64,000 nucleotides of DNA from NCBI GenBank assembly GCA_016290875.1, contig JAEEVL010000011.1, forward strand, positions 25,521 through 89,520, in the 5' to 3' direction. Numbering within the stretch: the stretch's first letter is position 1; each line of letters starts with the position of its first letter. Origin of the DNA: Ruminococcus sp. Its GTDB lineage: Bacteria; Bacillota; Clostridia; Oscillospirales; Ruminococcaceae. This document shows, piece by piece, positions 18,001-27,100 of the stretch. The notes under the pieces are model-generated. The model was not told where the DNA came from. It ran no database searches and was given only the letters and a program-made list of their open reading frames with translations. The position numbers were made by a program, and so were the translations under genes.

Positions 18001-18442
18001 CTCCTTCAAGAAGGTAGCTTCAAGCCGCAGCCAGCTCTATACATTCAACAGCTCCGACAGCGATGCAAAGATCTGGGAGGACGACCTCGGACACATCACA
18101 AAGAAGGGTGCCAAGGAAGAGCTCAGCGAGCTCGCAGCAACGCTGAAGAACGAAAAGCTCTACAAGTACTGCCGTCTTTCTATCGTAGGAAGCTGGATCT
18201 ATCACGTAGAAGTATTCTACTGCCCGGCTTATCTCTTACAGGTGCTCGCTAATATGACTACCGGCGTAGGTCCTATGCTCGGACGCGATACAGCAGGAAA
18301 ATACGCAACAGCCAAGACTTACTTCGTTGCAGCAAGCGGCAAGGTACCGCTCGTCGGCTGGACAACAGGCGGTATGCAGGACACTCACGAGCCCGTGACA
18401 TACTACCTCATCGCAAACAATAACTTCCAGTCTATCTCATGA
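15005..18442 (+). CDS. Secreted class 3 lipase with calcium-binding repeats
   Basis: 1145 residues. A signal peptide (1-28, ends SANAA) is followed by an immunoglobulin-like domain (~35-108), a Thr/Ala/Glu-rich stretch (110-170), then SPRTGS (172-177), a hydrophobic helix (181-197), a Lys/Arg cluster (199-206) and a second signal-like helix ending VSAAA (208-231). Thrombospondin-type-3-like calcium loops (DTDGDGLTN and similar) fill ~272-400 and recur near 615-685. The C-terminal ~440 residues are a Lipase_3 alpha/beta hydrolase: the nucleophile elbow GHSRGAA places the catalytic Ser at 887, and SDDLVPNLPL is the likely Asp motif. Calcium repeats probably stiffen or display the enzyme at the surface. 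Substrate could be acylglycerol, galactolipid or a phospholipid; sequence alone does not decide. The double hydrophobic segment inside the protein is unusual. Confidence 0.85.
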   Translation: MKKHLLAACSLAAAAGLAAIAPMSANAASDGLQDGISVRITSDKADYSVGEDVNLSVSVENTNSFDVNDIDVKLLLPDELEFKLNEAPEGKIDLKAGEKVGYSAIAVKAEKTEITTEAAPEAETQAETESSTVSTAAAEQAVSEASTEQTASTTAAVQPASTASAAPASESSPRTGSKGVTETAVTLVLSASLALYLGKKGKINRKTFSFILSLMLVSSAMPYDAFVSAAADDLITSSISVDTTITSGSKPLSIGASVSYSFEKSELAKAADDTDGDGLTNANELLFGTDPSKADTDSDGLTDGFEVLKLASDPLSADSDGNSVSDFNEDEDSDGLTNGKEQELGTNPLKADSDGDELSDSDEVSKYNTDPNKPDTDDDGLIDSDEIKLSLDPTKSSTDGTVPDAEKKIAQTISDSAKSEYLLASDNVFRPAVSGSVAGLIDRKVALDKDETTSFADNRSVLSDVIEFTSKNHEPVTLTFTYDATVTGDTSSFAIFCFNNEELTTLETTVDKDKRTISAEIKDDAFYFVADLDGFLSGYGIDALAENGEVVLPTVRSSVKSADAEAYDFDALKAAAAVDTVGAGSTGDWILLSDYSVVQLKSSISSISSNDSDSDGLKDSQEIYNKREVSLTSSIIDLLKKKGASESWYKNRSTITMWDFYSNPALPDTDFDGIDDNKDSVKKQNSSNTSNVFKGYYHWSQDGENRKTEKKVEFRLDYRNLLSGNTSYKKDLSVFGILGASDAYRDVYVDWTDGITGGSDTAGDFLRRFGCKDVTDYNITSSNGYDTDDVTEVIIGHRNVVTADGSTEVVIVEVRGTNGTNAEWSSNFDVGANTSNYTSLTGSHPEWTNKLNHKGFDVTANRAQAKIESYLRARGITKGSIFICGHSRGAAIADILGAKFEDNANFLSYTYAFATPNSTTSSTAGNYRTIFNIVNSDDLVPNLPLEYWGFRKYGTTKTISVADRYEDSSPFGDRTNSWEWLIGKDYDDINSSIFSGTLSSFKKVASSRSQLYTFNSSDSDAKIWEDDLGHITKKGAKEELSELAATLKNEKLYKYCRLSIVGSWIYHVEVFYCPAYLLQVLANMTTGVGPMLGRDTAGKYATAKTYFVAASGKVPLVGWTTGGMQDTHEPVTYYLIANNNFQSIS

Positions 18443-18470
18443 GCAAAGCTCACTGATACACAAACAAGAA

Positions 18471-18503
18471 CTGCGTTCAGGATATCCTGAACGCAGTTTT
18501 TTT
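18471..18503 (+). terminator. Terminator of the lipase gene
   Basis: Perfect palindromic stem CTGCGTTCAGGAT / ATCCTGAACGCAG followed by seven T, 28 bp past the stop codon. Confidence 0.9.
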
Positions 18504-18556
18504 ATCCTATAACGGCTATGCGGAGAATATCCGCCTTTTTATCGCCCGGAGAGAGC

Positions 18557-19453
18557 TCAGAGCTGTTTCAGCATCTCGTCTATCTTCTCCCTCGATGCAA
18601 GTCCTTCCGAGAAAGCTGTCGCACCGCCGCAGGCTGTACCGACTTTCAGCGCATAGTCCGGACCTTTTTCAATGCCCGATATAAATCCGGCAAGCATCGA
18701 GTCTCCTGCACCGACAGAGTTCACCACTGTTCCGCGGCATACTCCGCTCCTGTGAACAGCTCCGGACTCATCAAGAAGGACCGCACCGTCACCTGCCATA
18801 GAGACAAGCACGTTCCTTGCACCGAGTTCACGCAGTTTGCCTGCGTAGAGCTCCACATCTTCAAAGCCGCTTATATTTACGCCGAAGATCCCGCCAAGCT
18901 CCTGATCGTTCGGCTTTATAAGGAACGGATGATATTTCAGCACATTCAGCAGAAGCTCTCCGGAAGCATCAACAACTGTCCTTATACCTCTGCCGGAAAG
19001 CCTTTGCAGTATCCTCTCGTATACATCAGACGGAAGGCTTTTCGGTATGCTTCCTGCAAGTATCAGCGTATCGTCTGCAGAAAGCCCGTCAAGCCGCACA
19101 AAGAGCTTTTCAAGTGAAGCATTGTCTATATCCGGCCCCTGACCGTTCAGTTCGGTCTCAACGCCGGATCTTATCTTGACGTTTATACGGGAATTACCGG
19201 CAGGAAGTCTGATGAAATCCGTTTCTATGCCCATTGCACGGGCGCCGTTCTCAATAGCCTCGCCCGTAAAGCCTGCCGTGAAGCCGAGCGCGACCGAGCG
19301 CACACCGAGCTCCGCAAGAACTATCGAGACATTTATGCCCTTTCCGCCGAAAAACATATTCTCGGATTCGGCGCGGTTAACGCTGCCGGGAACGAGCTCT
19401 CCCGTACGTACAACATAGTCGATAGCAGGATTGAATGTGACTGTATATATCAA
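18557..19453 (-). CDS. fruK: 1-phosphofructokinase
   Basis: 298-residue PfkB-family kinase, most like FruK, which phosphorylates fructose 1-phosphate to the 1,6-bisphosphate. Seen: the N-terminal VTFNPAIDYVV, the substrate loop FGGKGINVS, LAGSIPKSLP, the KPNDQELGGIFG segment and the catalytic NSVGAGDSMLAGF. A tagatose-6-phosphate kinase is the main alternative. The start is TTG at 19453, placed 8 bases behind AAGGTGA; no ATG is suitably placed. It begins 15 bp after the stop of the LRR-dockerin gene and shares its transcript; no fruA transporter or fruR regulator is adjacent, so it appears detached from the usual fru operon. Confidence 0.82.
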   Translation of the reverse strand: MIYTVTFNPAIDYVVRTGELVPGSVNRAESENMFFGGKGINVSIVLAELGVRSVALGFTAGFTGEAIENGARAMGIETDFIRLPAGNSRINVKIRSGVETELNGQGPDIDNASLEKLFVRLDGLSADDTLILAGSIPKSLPSDVYERILQRLSGRGIRTVVDASGELLLNVLKYHPFLIKPNDQELGGIFGVNISGFEDVELYAGKLRELGARNVLVSMAGDGAVLLDESGAVHRSGVCRGTVVNSVGAGDSMLAGFISGIEKGPDYALKVGTACGGATAFSEGLASREKIDEMLKQL

Positions 19454-19468
19454 AGTACCATCACCTTA

Positions 19469-22297
19469 TCAGAATTTATCTATCAGTCCGAGTTTGAATT
19501 TCTGTATGAGAAGTGCATCAGAATTTGAAAGGCCCTTCTTTCCGTCAACATCAGCGTTTATCTCGCCCTGAGCAGTTATGCTGAGTTCAGACTTGCCCTG
19601 TGCGTACTTGTCGGGGTTCGTAGCGGCCTGCATAACGAGCACAGCATCAGCTATATTGACATTATTATCGAGATTAGCATCACCTGCGAGAGTTACTGTA
19701 AGTTCAACATATGTTTCAGTCTCAGTTCCTCTAGCTTTGAAATCACGGCCATACTTCTTGGCATATGCCTGAGCTGTCGAGTTCGAGAAACCGCATATAG
19801 TACCTGTAAACGAATAGCTGTAATTGTACATATCATCATGACCGATGATATTGCAGATAGTTGCTGCATTTTCATAGATCTCACAATCAGGATTCAGAAT
19901 AGTTATTTTAGCCAAAGAAGGGCATTCGCTGAAAGCTCCTTTACCTATACTCGTAACCGAAGCAGGGATAGTTATCGAGCTAAGACCAGAATGTGAAAAA
20001 GTACCATCGCCTATCTTTGTGACAGTATCAGGAATAGTGATCGAATCTAAAGAAGAACACATATCAAAGGCGCTGTCGCCTATGCTTGTTACTGAATTCG
20101 GGATTTTGACCGACCTAAGGCCCAAGCACCAGCCAAAAGCATTCTTGCCTATACTTGTTACCGAATTAGGAATAGTCACAGCGTCCAGACTTCTGCACTG
20201 ATAGAAAGTCCAGTCATTTATTATTTTCAAAGAACCAGGGATATTTACTGATTTCAGTTCAAAGCATCCTTCAAAAGCACTTTCGCCTATGCTTGTTACT
20301 GAATCCGGTATAGCTGCCGATTCAAGAGCCTCACAACCGCTAAAAGCATAATTGCCTATTGTTTCGACAGAAGACGGAATAACTATCGACTCAAGGCTTT
20401 TGCAATCCTCAAACAAACGAAAAGACACAGCTTCAAGACTATCTGGAAGTTCTACTGATTTAAGACTTTCACAGCCAAAGAACGCACTCATTCCTATAAC
20501 CGAAACAGAATCGGGGATATCAATTGTTTCGAGCTTAGTGCATCCTGAAAACGCATGAACACCTATAGAAGTCAGAGTTTCCGGAAGCACTATTTTTTTG
20601 ATGTTCTCTCCGTCAAAAGCACCTACTCCGTATAGTGTCCTCTCAGGCAGACCATCGATACCTGTTACAGGAACGCCGTTCACCTCACTTGGAACAACAA
20701 CTGTTTCCGGATCATTTTCATCGCAGTAATAAAGCAAGAACGCTTCATCTTCATAGACATCAAATAAGAATCCGTCTTTCTCAACACGCTGGCATTCTTT
20801 TATCGTTTCTTCAATATCTCTGAAATTACGTCCGTACTTCTCAGCATATGCCTGAGCTGTCGAGTCCTTGAAACCGCATATAGTACCAGTGAACGAATAG
20901 CTATATTTGAACTCATCATCATGGCCGATGACATTACAGATAGTGTCTGCACCATCATATATTTCGCAATCAGGGTTCAGAATAGTTATTGAATTCAAAG
21001 ATGCGCATTCGCTGAAAGCGCCCTCGCCTATACTTGTGACTGAAGCAGGGATAGTTATAGAGCTAAGACCAGCACAATTTGAAAAAGCACCTGCTCCTAT
21101 GCTTGTAACTGAATCAGGTATGATCACTGAATCCAAAGGACACATATAGAAAGCGCCGTCGCCTATGCTTTTAACCGAATCAGGAATAGTTATTGAAGTA
21201 AGCTTTGAACACCACCAAAAAGCACATTTATCTATACTCGTTACTGTATTCGGGATAGTTACTGATGAAAGATTTCTGCATTCATAAAAAAGACCTTCAC
21301 CTATATTTGTGACTGAATCAGGGATAATAATAGATTTCAGGCCCTCACAGCCATAAAAAGCTTCATTTCCTATGCTTGTTACTGAATCAGGAATATTGAT
21401 CGTTGTAAGACTTGTGCACTCAACGAAAGCACCTTTACCTATAGTTTTTACTGACTCAGGAATAGTTATTGAAGCAAGTTTTTCACAATAATAAAAAGTG
21501 TGTTCAGATATTTCTGTTACCTTATCCGGGATAACTGCTTCTGTAAGGCTGACGCATTTAGCAAAAGCAAACTCTCCTATGCTTTCAACTGAAGTGGGAA
21601 TATTTATCGAAGCAAGTTTTCCGCAGGAAGCAAAGGCACCATAACCTATGCTTGTAACCGTCTCCGGAATAGTAACAGATTCAATATTTTTGCAGTTTAC
21701 AAAAGCACGGTCAGCTATGGTTGTAACTGTTTCAGGGATAACATAATCCACTACAGAGCTGCCGCACGGATATGCTATAATAGTTGTTTCATCTTTGCTG
21801 TACAATACGCCTTCAATGCTTGTGTAATTAGGATTGTTTTCCGAAACACCGATCTCTGCAAGGCTTGAACAATTTGAAAACGCTCCAGGTCCTATGCTTG
21901 TAATTGTCTCCGGAACAGTGAATGACGTAAGACTTGCGCATCCGGCAAATGCTGTACTGCCTATGCTTGTAACAGAATCAGGAATAGTTATTGATGTGAT
22001 TTTCTTACAATCCTTGAAAGCGCTGTTGCCTATTTTTGTTATCGGCAAACCGTTGACCTCGCCCGGGATAACGAATTCTCCTTCAGTCTCCACATCACAG
22101 TCAGTGATCTCAGCATGATCTTTGTACTCGATGTATCGCAGTGGAGAACCCAAATAATAAGTAGCAATAAACTCATTTCCGTAATCATCGGTAAGCGCAT
22201 TAGCAGTCATAGTACTTTCGGGCGCATACTGACGAGCAGCCGGAAGAGAACCTCCGACTATACACAGAGCAAGAATAGCTGCTGCAATTTTTTTCAT
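19469..22297 (-). CDS. BspA-like leucine-rich-repeat protein with dockerin
   Basis: 942 residues, secreted: signal peptide (1-~35), then two blocks of LRR_5/BspA repeats of ~23 residues (SVTSIGEGAFSECASLNSITI pattern). Each block ends in the same capping module (ITILNPDCEIYD..., TICGFKDSTAQAYAEKYGR), so one arose by duplication of the other; a ~75-residue non-repeat segment joins them. The C-terminus is a dockerin of the long type (GDANLDNNVNIADAVLVMQ, ATNPDKY, GLSNSDALLIQKFKLGL). The dockerin predicts docking to a cohesin of the cellulosome scaffold. BspA-type repeats usually bind proteins or surfaces, so it may be a non-catalytic adhesive or scaffold-decorating part. Transcribed from a consensus promoter with a ~210-nt leader and continuing into fruK. 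Confidence 0.87.
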   Translation of the reverse strand: MKKIAAAILALCIVGGSLPAARQYAPESTMTANALTDDYGNEFIATYYLGSPLRYIEYKDHAEITDCDVETEGEFVIPGEVNGLPITKIGNSAFKDCKKITSITIPDSVTSIGSTAFAGCASLTSFTVPETITSIGPGAFSNCSSLAEIGVSENNPNYTSIEGVLYSKDETTIIAYPCGSSVVDYVIPETVTTIADRAFVNCKNIESVTIPETVTSIGYGAFASCGKLASINIPTSVESIGEFAFAKCVSLTEAVIPDKVTEISEHTFYYCEKLASITIPESVKTIGKGAFVECTSLTTINIPDSVTSIGNEAFYGCEGLKSIIIPDSVTNIGEGLFYECRNLSSVTIPNTVTSIDKCAFWWCSKLTSITIPDSVKSIGDGAFYMCPLDSVIIPDSVTSIGAGAFSNCAGLSSITIPASVTSIGEGAFSECASLNSITILNPDCEIYDGADTICNVIGHDDEFKYSYSFTGTICGFKDSTAQAYAEKYGRNFRDIEETIKECQRVEKDGFLFDVYEDEAFLLYYCDENDPETVVVPSEVNGVPVTGIDGLPERTLYGVGAFDGENIKKIVLPETLTSIGVHAFSGCTKLETIDIPDSVSVIGMSAFFGCESLKSVELPDSLEAVSFRLFEDCKSLESIVIPSSVETIGNYAFSGCEALESAAIPDSVTSIGESAFEGCFELKSVNIPGSLKIINDWTFYQCRSLDAVTIPNSVTSIGKNAFGWCLGLRSVKIPNSVTSIGDSAFDMCSSLDSITIPDTVTKIGDGTFSHSGLSSITIPASVTSIGKGAFSECPSLAKITILNPDCEIYENAATICNIIGHDDMYNYSYSFTGTICGFSNSTAQAYAKKYGRDFKARGTETETYVELTVTLAGDANLDNNVNIADAVLVMQAATNPDKYAQGKSELSITAQGEINADVDGKKGLSNSDALLIQKFKLGLIDKF

Positions 22298-22516
22298 GAT
22301 AAAAACCTCCCTATTTCTTCAAATGTAATTTTTCATGTATAAACGCAAAGGTTTTCATTTACAGCAACGTATCCAGCAACAGCATAGTTCAGATCTGAAA
22401 GGTTTAAATCTTTTTCTTATCAGAAGGCTGCAAAGAAAGCCGTCTTTTCTGTCCCTAATAGAATGAACTGCTCAATACATTCCCCAAATGATTATCCCTA
22501 AAGCATTTATACTCTA

Positions 22517-22545
22517 ATTATAGCCATATTTTAAGATGATGTCAA
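22517..22545 (-). promoter_or_regulatory. Consensus promoter of the LRR-dockerin gene
   Basis: Perfect TTGACA (22540-22545), 17-bp spacer, perfect TATAAT (22517-22522) on the minus strand. The leader to the ATG is about 210 nt and holds a hairpin (AGAAGGCT / AAGCCGTCT near 22421-22445) and the AGGGAGG site before the start. Confidence 0.8.
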
Positions 22546-22619
22546 TATATTTTTACAGTAAATTGTAAACTTATTTATAACAGGCAGCTATTTCTGTTGC
22601 TATTTAAATCAATATATGT

Positions 22620-22625
22620 TATAAT
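22620..22625 (+). promoter_or_regulatory. -10 box of the metallophosphoesterase gene
   Basis: TGT-extended TATAAT at 22620-22625, 32 bp upstream of the ATG; a convincing -35 was not seen. Leader is short, with AAAGGAGG before the start. Confidence 0.5.
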
Positions 22626-22657
22626 AATGTAAATTCTCGAACAAAAGGAGGCTGCTT

Positions 22658-23755
22658 ATGATAATGTGGATAATAATATTCCTGCTCGTCATCATTTTTT
22701 CGCTCGGAGCAATAGTTTTTCTTGTCAGGGGCTTCCACAAATTCAGCTTTATTAACAAGCTGGCCAATAAAAACAAACGCCTTTCGTGGACAGCAGCGAT
22801 AGTTCCGGTCGCTCTCATAGTTGTCCTGTCGGCAGTTCTTCTCAATTACTGGGCGACAATGATAATACTGATACATCTCTTTATCTTCTGGGCAGTTGCA
22901 GCCGGGATAGGAAAACTCATCCGAAGAAAGCGCGAAATGAAGCACAACATTGAAGGTGCAGCTGCAATCCTATTCACAGCTGTATACCTCGGCATAGGCT
23001 GGTATTTCGCACACCATGTCTACCGGACAAGCTACACCTTCTCCACCAAAAAAGATCTCGGACAGGAACAGCTCCGCATCGTCGGTATCGCTGACCTGCA
23101 TCTCGGTCTCACTCTCGACGGTGACAGCTTCGTGGAACAATGTGACCGTATCAGCGATGAAAAGCCGGACGTAGTGCTCGTTGCCGGAGACTTTGTAGAC
23201 GACGACTCCAACAGAGACGATATGATAAAAGCCTGCCGTGCTCTCGGCGCGATAAACGCGAAATACGGTATTTATTTCACAATGGGCAATCATGATGCAG
23301 GCTACGGCAATGGACGTGATTTCAGTCTTGACGATCTGACCGACGAGCTGAAAAAGAACCATGTGACCGTCCTTGAGGACGAAAGTGTCCTTGTAAATGA
23401 CAGCTTCTATATAATAGGTAGAAAGGATACTTCCGATTCCGACCGCCTGTCTATGGAAAAGCTCGTCAGCGGCCTGGACAAGTCCAGATACATCATAACA
23501 GCCGACCACCAGCCGAATGACTACGATAACGAAGCCGGACTTTCTGACCTTGTATTTTCCGGTCATACTCATGGCGGACACATATTCCCTGCCGGATACA
23601 TAGGACTGCTCATCGGAGCAAACGACAAAGTCTACGGCAGTGAGAAACGTGACGGAACAGATTTCGTTGTCACATCAGGTATCTCAGGCTGGGCGATACC
23701 ATTCAAAACCGGTGCACGATCTGAGTATGTAGTTATGGATATATGCGGCGATTAA
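22658..23755 (+). CDS. Membrane-anchored metallophosphoesterase
   Basis: 365 residues. Four hydrophobic helices in the first ~125 residues (MWIIIFLLVIIFSLGAIVFL first) anchor a C-terminal calcineurin-like domain. The metal-binding motifs are present in order: IADLHLG, AGDFVDD, MGNHDAG, TADHQP and SGHTHGGH. This architecture matches the YaeI/YkuE-type phosphodiesterases with a membrane stem, some of which hydrolyse lipid-linked phosphoesters. The exact substrate is unknown. Single-gene unit, ending at a hairpin at 23804-23829. Confidence 0.88.
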   Translation: MIMWIIIFLLVIIFSLGAIVFLVRGFHKFSFINKLANKNKRLSWTAAIVPVALIVVLSAVLLNYWATMIILIHLFIFWAVAAGIGKLIRRKREMKHNIEGAAAILFTAVYLGIGWYFAHHVYRTSYTFSTKKDLGQEQLRIVGIADLHLGLTLDGDSFVEQCDRISDEKPDVVLVAGDFVDDDSNRDDMIKACRALGAINAKYGIYFTMGNHDAGYGNGRDFSLDDLTDELKKNHVTVLEDESVLVNDSFYIIGRKDTSDSDRLSMEKLVSGLDKSRYIITADHQPNDYDNEAGLSDLVFSGHTHGGHIFPAGYIGLLIGANDKVYGSEKRDGTDFVVTSGISGWAIPFKTGARSEYVVMDICGD

Positions 23756-23803
23756 TTCATTTAACTGTTATTCCCGGGTGTATATTCTAGATATATAATG
23801 TAG

Positions 23804-23829
23804 AGAGAAGTGTTCAAACGCACTTCTCT
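23804..23829 (+). terminator. Terminator after metallophosphoesterase
   Basis: AGAGAAGTG / CACTTCTCT stem with an 8-nt loop followed by TTATTTTTAT. Confidence 0.8.
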
Positions 23830-23873
23830 TTATTTTTATATTTAACTTTAGTGAAGAAAGCAGGCAATCAGAA

Positions 23874-23937
23874 TGTCATAATTTTATTATTTTTGTCATG
23901 ATTTTTGCATACTTTTCAACACCAACCGTGATATAAT
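23874..23937 (+). promoter_or_regulatory. Xylanase promoter with tandem TGTCAT elements
   Basis: Two direct repeats starting TGTCAT at 23874 and 23894 (20 bp apart; first 12 bases differ at one position) precede a TGA-extended TATAAT at 23932-23937. The second repeat starts 38 bp upstream of the -10. The same element lies before the GH5 and GH9 genes, so this is a probable AraC-family activator site. Confidence 0.7.
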
Positions 23938-24022
23938 ATAAAATACTACAGGAGGGTTTGGCACACGTCACAAAACTATACGACTATATTCATATTTTCC
24001 ACCTAATCTGCACATTGTGGGT

Positions 24023-24051
24023 TGTGAACAAATAATGAATAGTGTATAATA
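24023..24051 (+). promoter_or_regulatory. Second xylanase promoter
   Basis: TTGTGA (24023-24028), 17-bp spacer, TATAAT (24046-24051), closer to the gene. It could give a basal transcript independent of the upstream elements. Confidence 0.5.
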
Positions 24052-24110
24052 GCTTTTGACAAGTACGGAATCGTGTGTCCAGTTATTATAATTCCAAGGA
24101 GATGATTATC

Positions 24111-27100
24111 ATGAAGAAACACAGATTGCTTGCCGCTGCAACTACTGCTGCTTGCCTGTCAAGTTTCCTGACAGTTCTTCCCGGCGCAGTTGCTCCTTCA
24201 TATGCTGCTTCTGTTGTAAGCAACAACTTTGAAACTACCTATGAAGGCTGGCATGGCACAACCGATGAATTCCAGATCGAAGCCGTTAACGGTGCAGGCT
24301 TCGAAAACTCACGCGGTATGGCTGTTAAAGGCAGAACAACACCTGCCGACGGTGCTGCTTCATCCAAGGGTCTCTGGCTCGAGGGCGGTATCAATTACAG
24401 CTATAACCTCAAAGTGTTCGCAAAGACCGATGAAACATTCCACCTCACACTCCTTTACAAGGATATGGAGACAGATGAGGAAACAACTGTTGAGCTCGTA
24501 AACAAGGATGTCAAAGCCGGCGAATGGACTGACCTCTCAACGTCATTCAAGGCTCCCGAGAATACTTACGAGTATCTCATGACTCTCACCACAGACAGCA
24601 CAAACGACTTCTGGTTCGATGATGTCCTCATCACACAGAAGAAGAAGTTCGGTACTGCAAGCGCAGCTCCCTCAGGAAAGGGACTCATGGATGAGTTCGC
24701 TAAATACTTCCGCGTAGGTAATATCCTCAACGGCGGTACTGTTACCAACTCAGCTATCACTGCTATCATGCTCAAGGACCACAACGCTATCGAGTGTGAG
24801 AACGAGACAAAGCCTGATGCTACTATCGTTCAGAGCGGCTCAACTGACACAAATGTCAAGGTATCTCTCAACCGCTGTGCTGCTATCTGCGACTTTGCTC
24901 AGAAAAACGGCATCGGCTTCAGAGGTCATACTCTTGTATGGCACAGCCAGACTCCTGAGTGGTTCTTCAAGCAGGGATTCAGCAACAATAACGGTTATGT
25001 AAATTCTGAAACAATGGATAAGCGTATGAAAAGCTACATACAGAATATGTTCAATGCTTTCAAAACGCAGTATCCTTCCCTTGATCTCTATGCGTACGAC
25101 GTATGTAACGAAGTAATCTACGACGGTACAGCCGGTCAGGGTGGTCTAAGACCTACAAACGGCACAAACGGCGAGAACGGATCATCTGCATGGGTAAGAG
25201 TTTACGGAAACAACTCATTCGTAGAAAAGGCTTTCACCTATGCAAGAGAGTATGCTCCAAAGACCTGTAAGCTCTACTACAACGATTATAACGAATTTGC
25301 TTACGACAAGCAGAACTGTATCATCAACACAATCCTCAAGCCTCTCAAGCAGAAGGGTGTGCTCGACGGTATGGGAATGCAGTCTCACCTCAACTGTGCT
25401 GCAAGCGGCGCATGGGGCGACACACAGTCTTACCTCGCTGCTATGGATAAGTACCTCAACCTCGGCATCGATGTTCAGGTAACAGAGCTCGACCTCTCAA
25501 CAGAGGGCGGCAAATATTCAGATTCACAGCAGGCTACAAAGTATGCTGCTATATTCAAGCACGCTATGGACTGGAACAAGAGCCACCCCAACGGACCTAA
25601 CGTAACTCTCGTTCAGGTATGGGGACCCAACGACAATAACTCCTGGGTAGCTACAGACAGAGCTTCCGGAAAGCCCAACAATCCGCTTCTCTACACCGGC
25701 AACAACCAGCCTAAGTCAGCTTACAATGCTATCACAGCACTCGTAAATGACAGCGACTGGGGCATAGGCAAACCCTATACAGGCCCCGGTGCAGGTGAGT
25801 ACATTCCTCCGGAGCCCGTTAAGCCCGATGCTAACGGTTACTACTTCCACCACACATTTGAAGGTACTGACCACGGCTGGGAAACAAGATTCTCAGAGAA
25901 GGTCAGCACAAGCGGACGTACTGCTTATCAGGGCAGCGAAGCTCTCCTCGTTCAGGGCAGAACAGCCGGCTGGAACGGTGCTAAGTTCGCACTCGATTCC
26001 AATCCCTTCGAGGCAGGCAAGGCATTCAGCTTCTCAACTAATGTTCAGTACCTCGACGGCGATGAAGATTCAGAGACATTCATGATGAAGCTCGAGTACA
26101 CAGGCGCTGACGGAGAGGTTCACTACGATTCTATCGCTGAGGGCACAGCTCCTAAGGGCGAATGGCTCCAGCTCGCAAATACAAGCTACACGCTCCCTGA
26201 GGACGCTACCAACGCATACATCTACGTTGAGTCCGCAGGCAAGGAAACAGACGGCGCTACATACCCCAATTTCTATATTGACGATGTATACGGCGCTGTT
26301 GAAGGCACAAAGATCGCCGGTGCAGGCAAGCCTACTGTACGTACTCTCGTACTCGGCGACCTTACATTCGACGGCAGGATCGATGTATTCGATGCTATCC
26401 TCGCTCGCAAGGGCCTCACAAAGGGCAGCTTCGCAGATGATCTTACAAAGAAGGCTGCTGACGTTGACCAGAACGGCGTAGTTGAAGCTGCTGATATCGT
26501 TCTTCTCCACAACTATCTCCTCGGCAGGATCAAAAAGTTTCCTGTCGCAGAAAAGATAATTGATACCGGAGCTATGGAAGAGATCTTCAAGAGCGTTTCA
26601 ACCAAGACAAGCTGGAAGAAGGACGGCGAGAACAACCCGCTTACAACTCAGCGTTTCGGCGCTGATCCCGGCTGGCTGGTTCATGACGGAAGACTCTACC
26701 TCTACACAACAAACGATGCATTCGAGTACAAGAGTGACGGAAGAATGCAGGAAAACACATACAACTCAGGTACTATCAACTGTGTATCCTCTGCTGATCT
26801 GGTAAACTGGACAGACCACGGTGCAATGCCTATCGCTGACAGAAACGGCAGAACACAGAACGGTGCTGCTAAGTGGGCAAGTGCTGCATGGGCTCCCGAT
26901 GCCTGCTCCAAGACATTTGTGGAAAATGGCAAAACAATAACAAAGTTCTATCTCTTCTTCGCTAACAGCGGCGGCGGTATCGGCGTTGTTATGGGTGACA
27001 GCCCGACAGGTCCCTGGACAGATCCTATCGGCGGCGCTCTCCTCTCACACAACTCACCTAACTGCTCAAATGTTGAGTGGATGTTCGATCCCGGCGTATA

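Noticed and set aside
18518..19117. Plus-strand 199-codon frame opposite fruK
   Set aside because: It mirrors the conserved kinase on the other strand, begins inside no promoter and its composition is Cys/Arg-rich and unlike the neighbours.
19469..22297. The repeated motif pattern as a possible CRISPR array
   Set aside because: The repeats are protein-level LRR units with variable DNA and spacing, in one long reading frame.
23950..24050. Possible 30-codon leader peptide starting TTG at 23958 behind AGGAGGG
   Set aside because: The spacing between AGGAGGG and the TTG is only two bases, the codon pattern is not protein-like and the frame runs into the second promoter.
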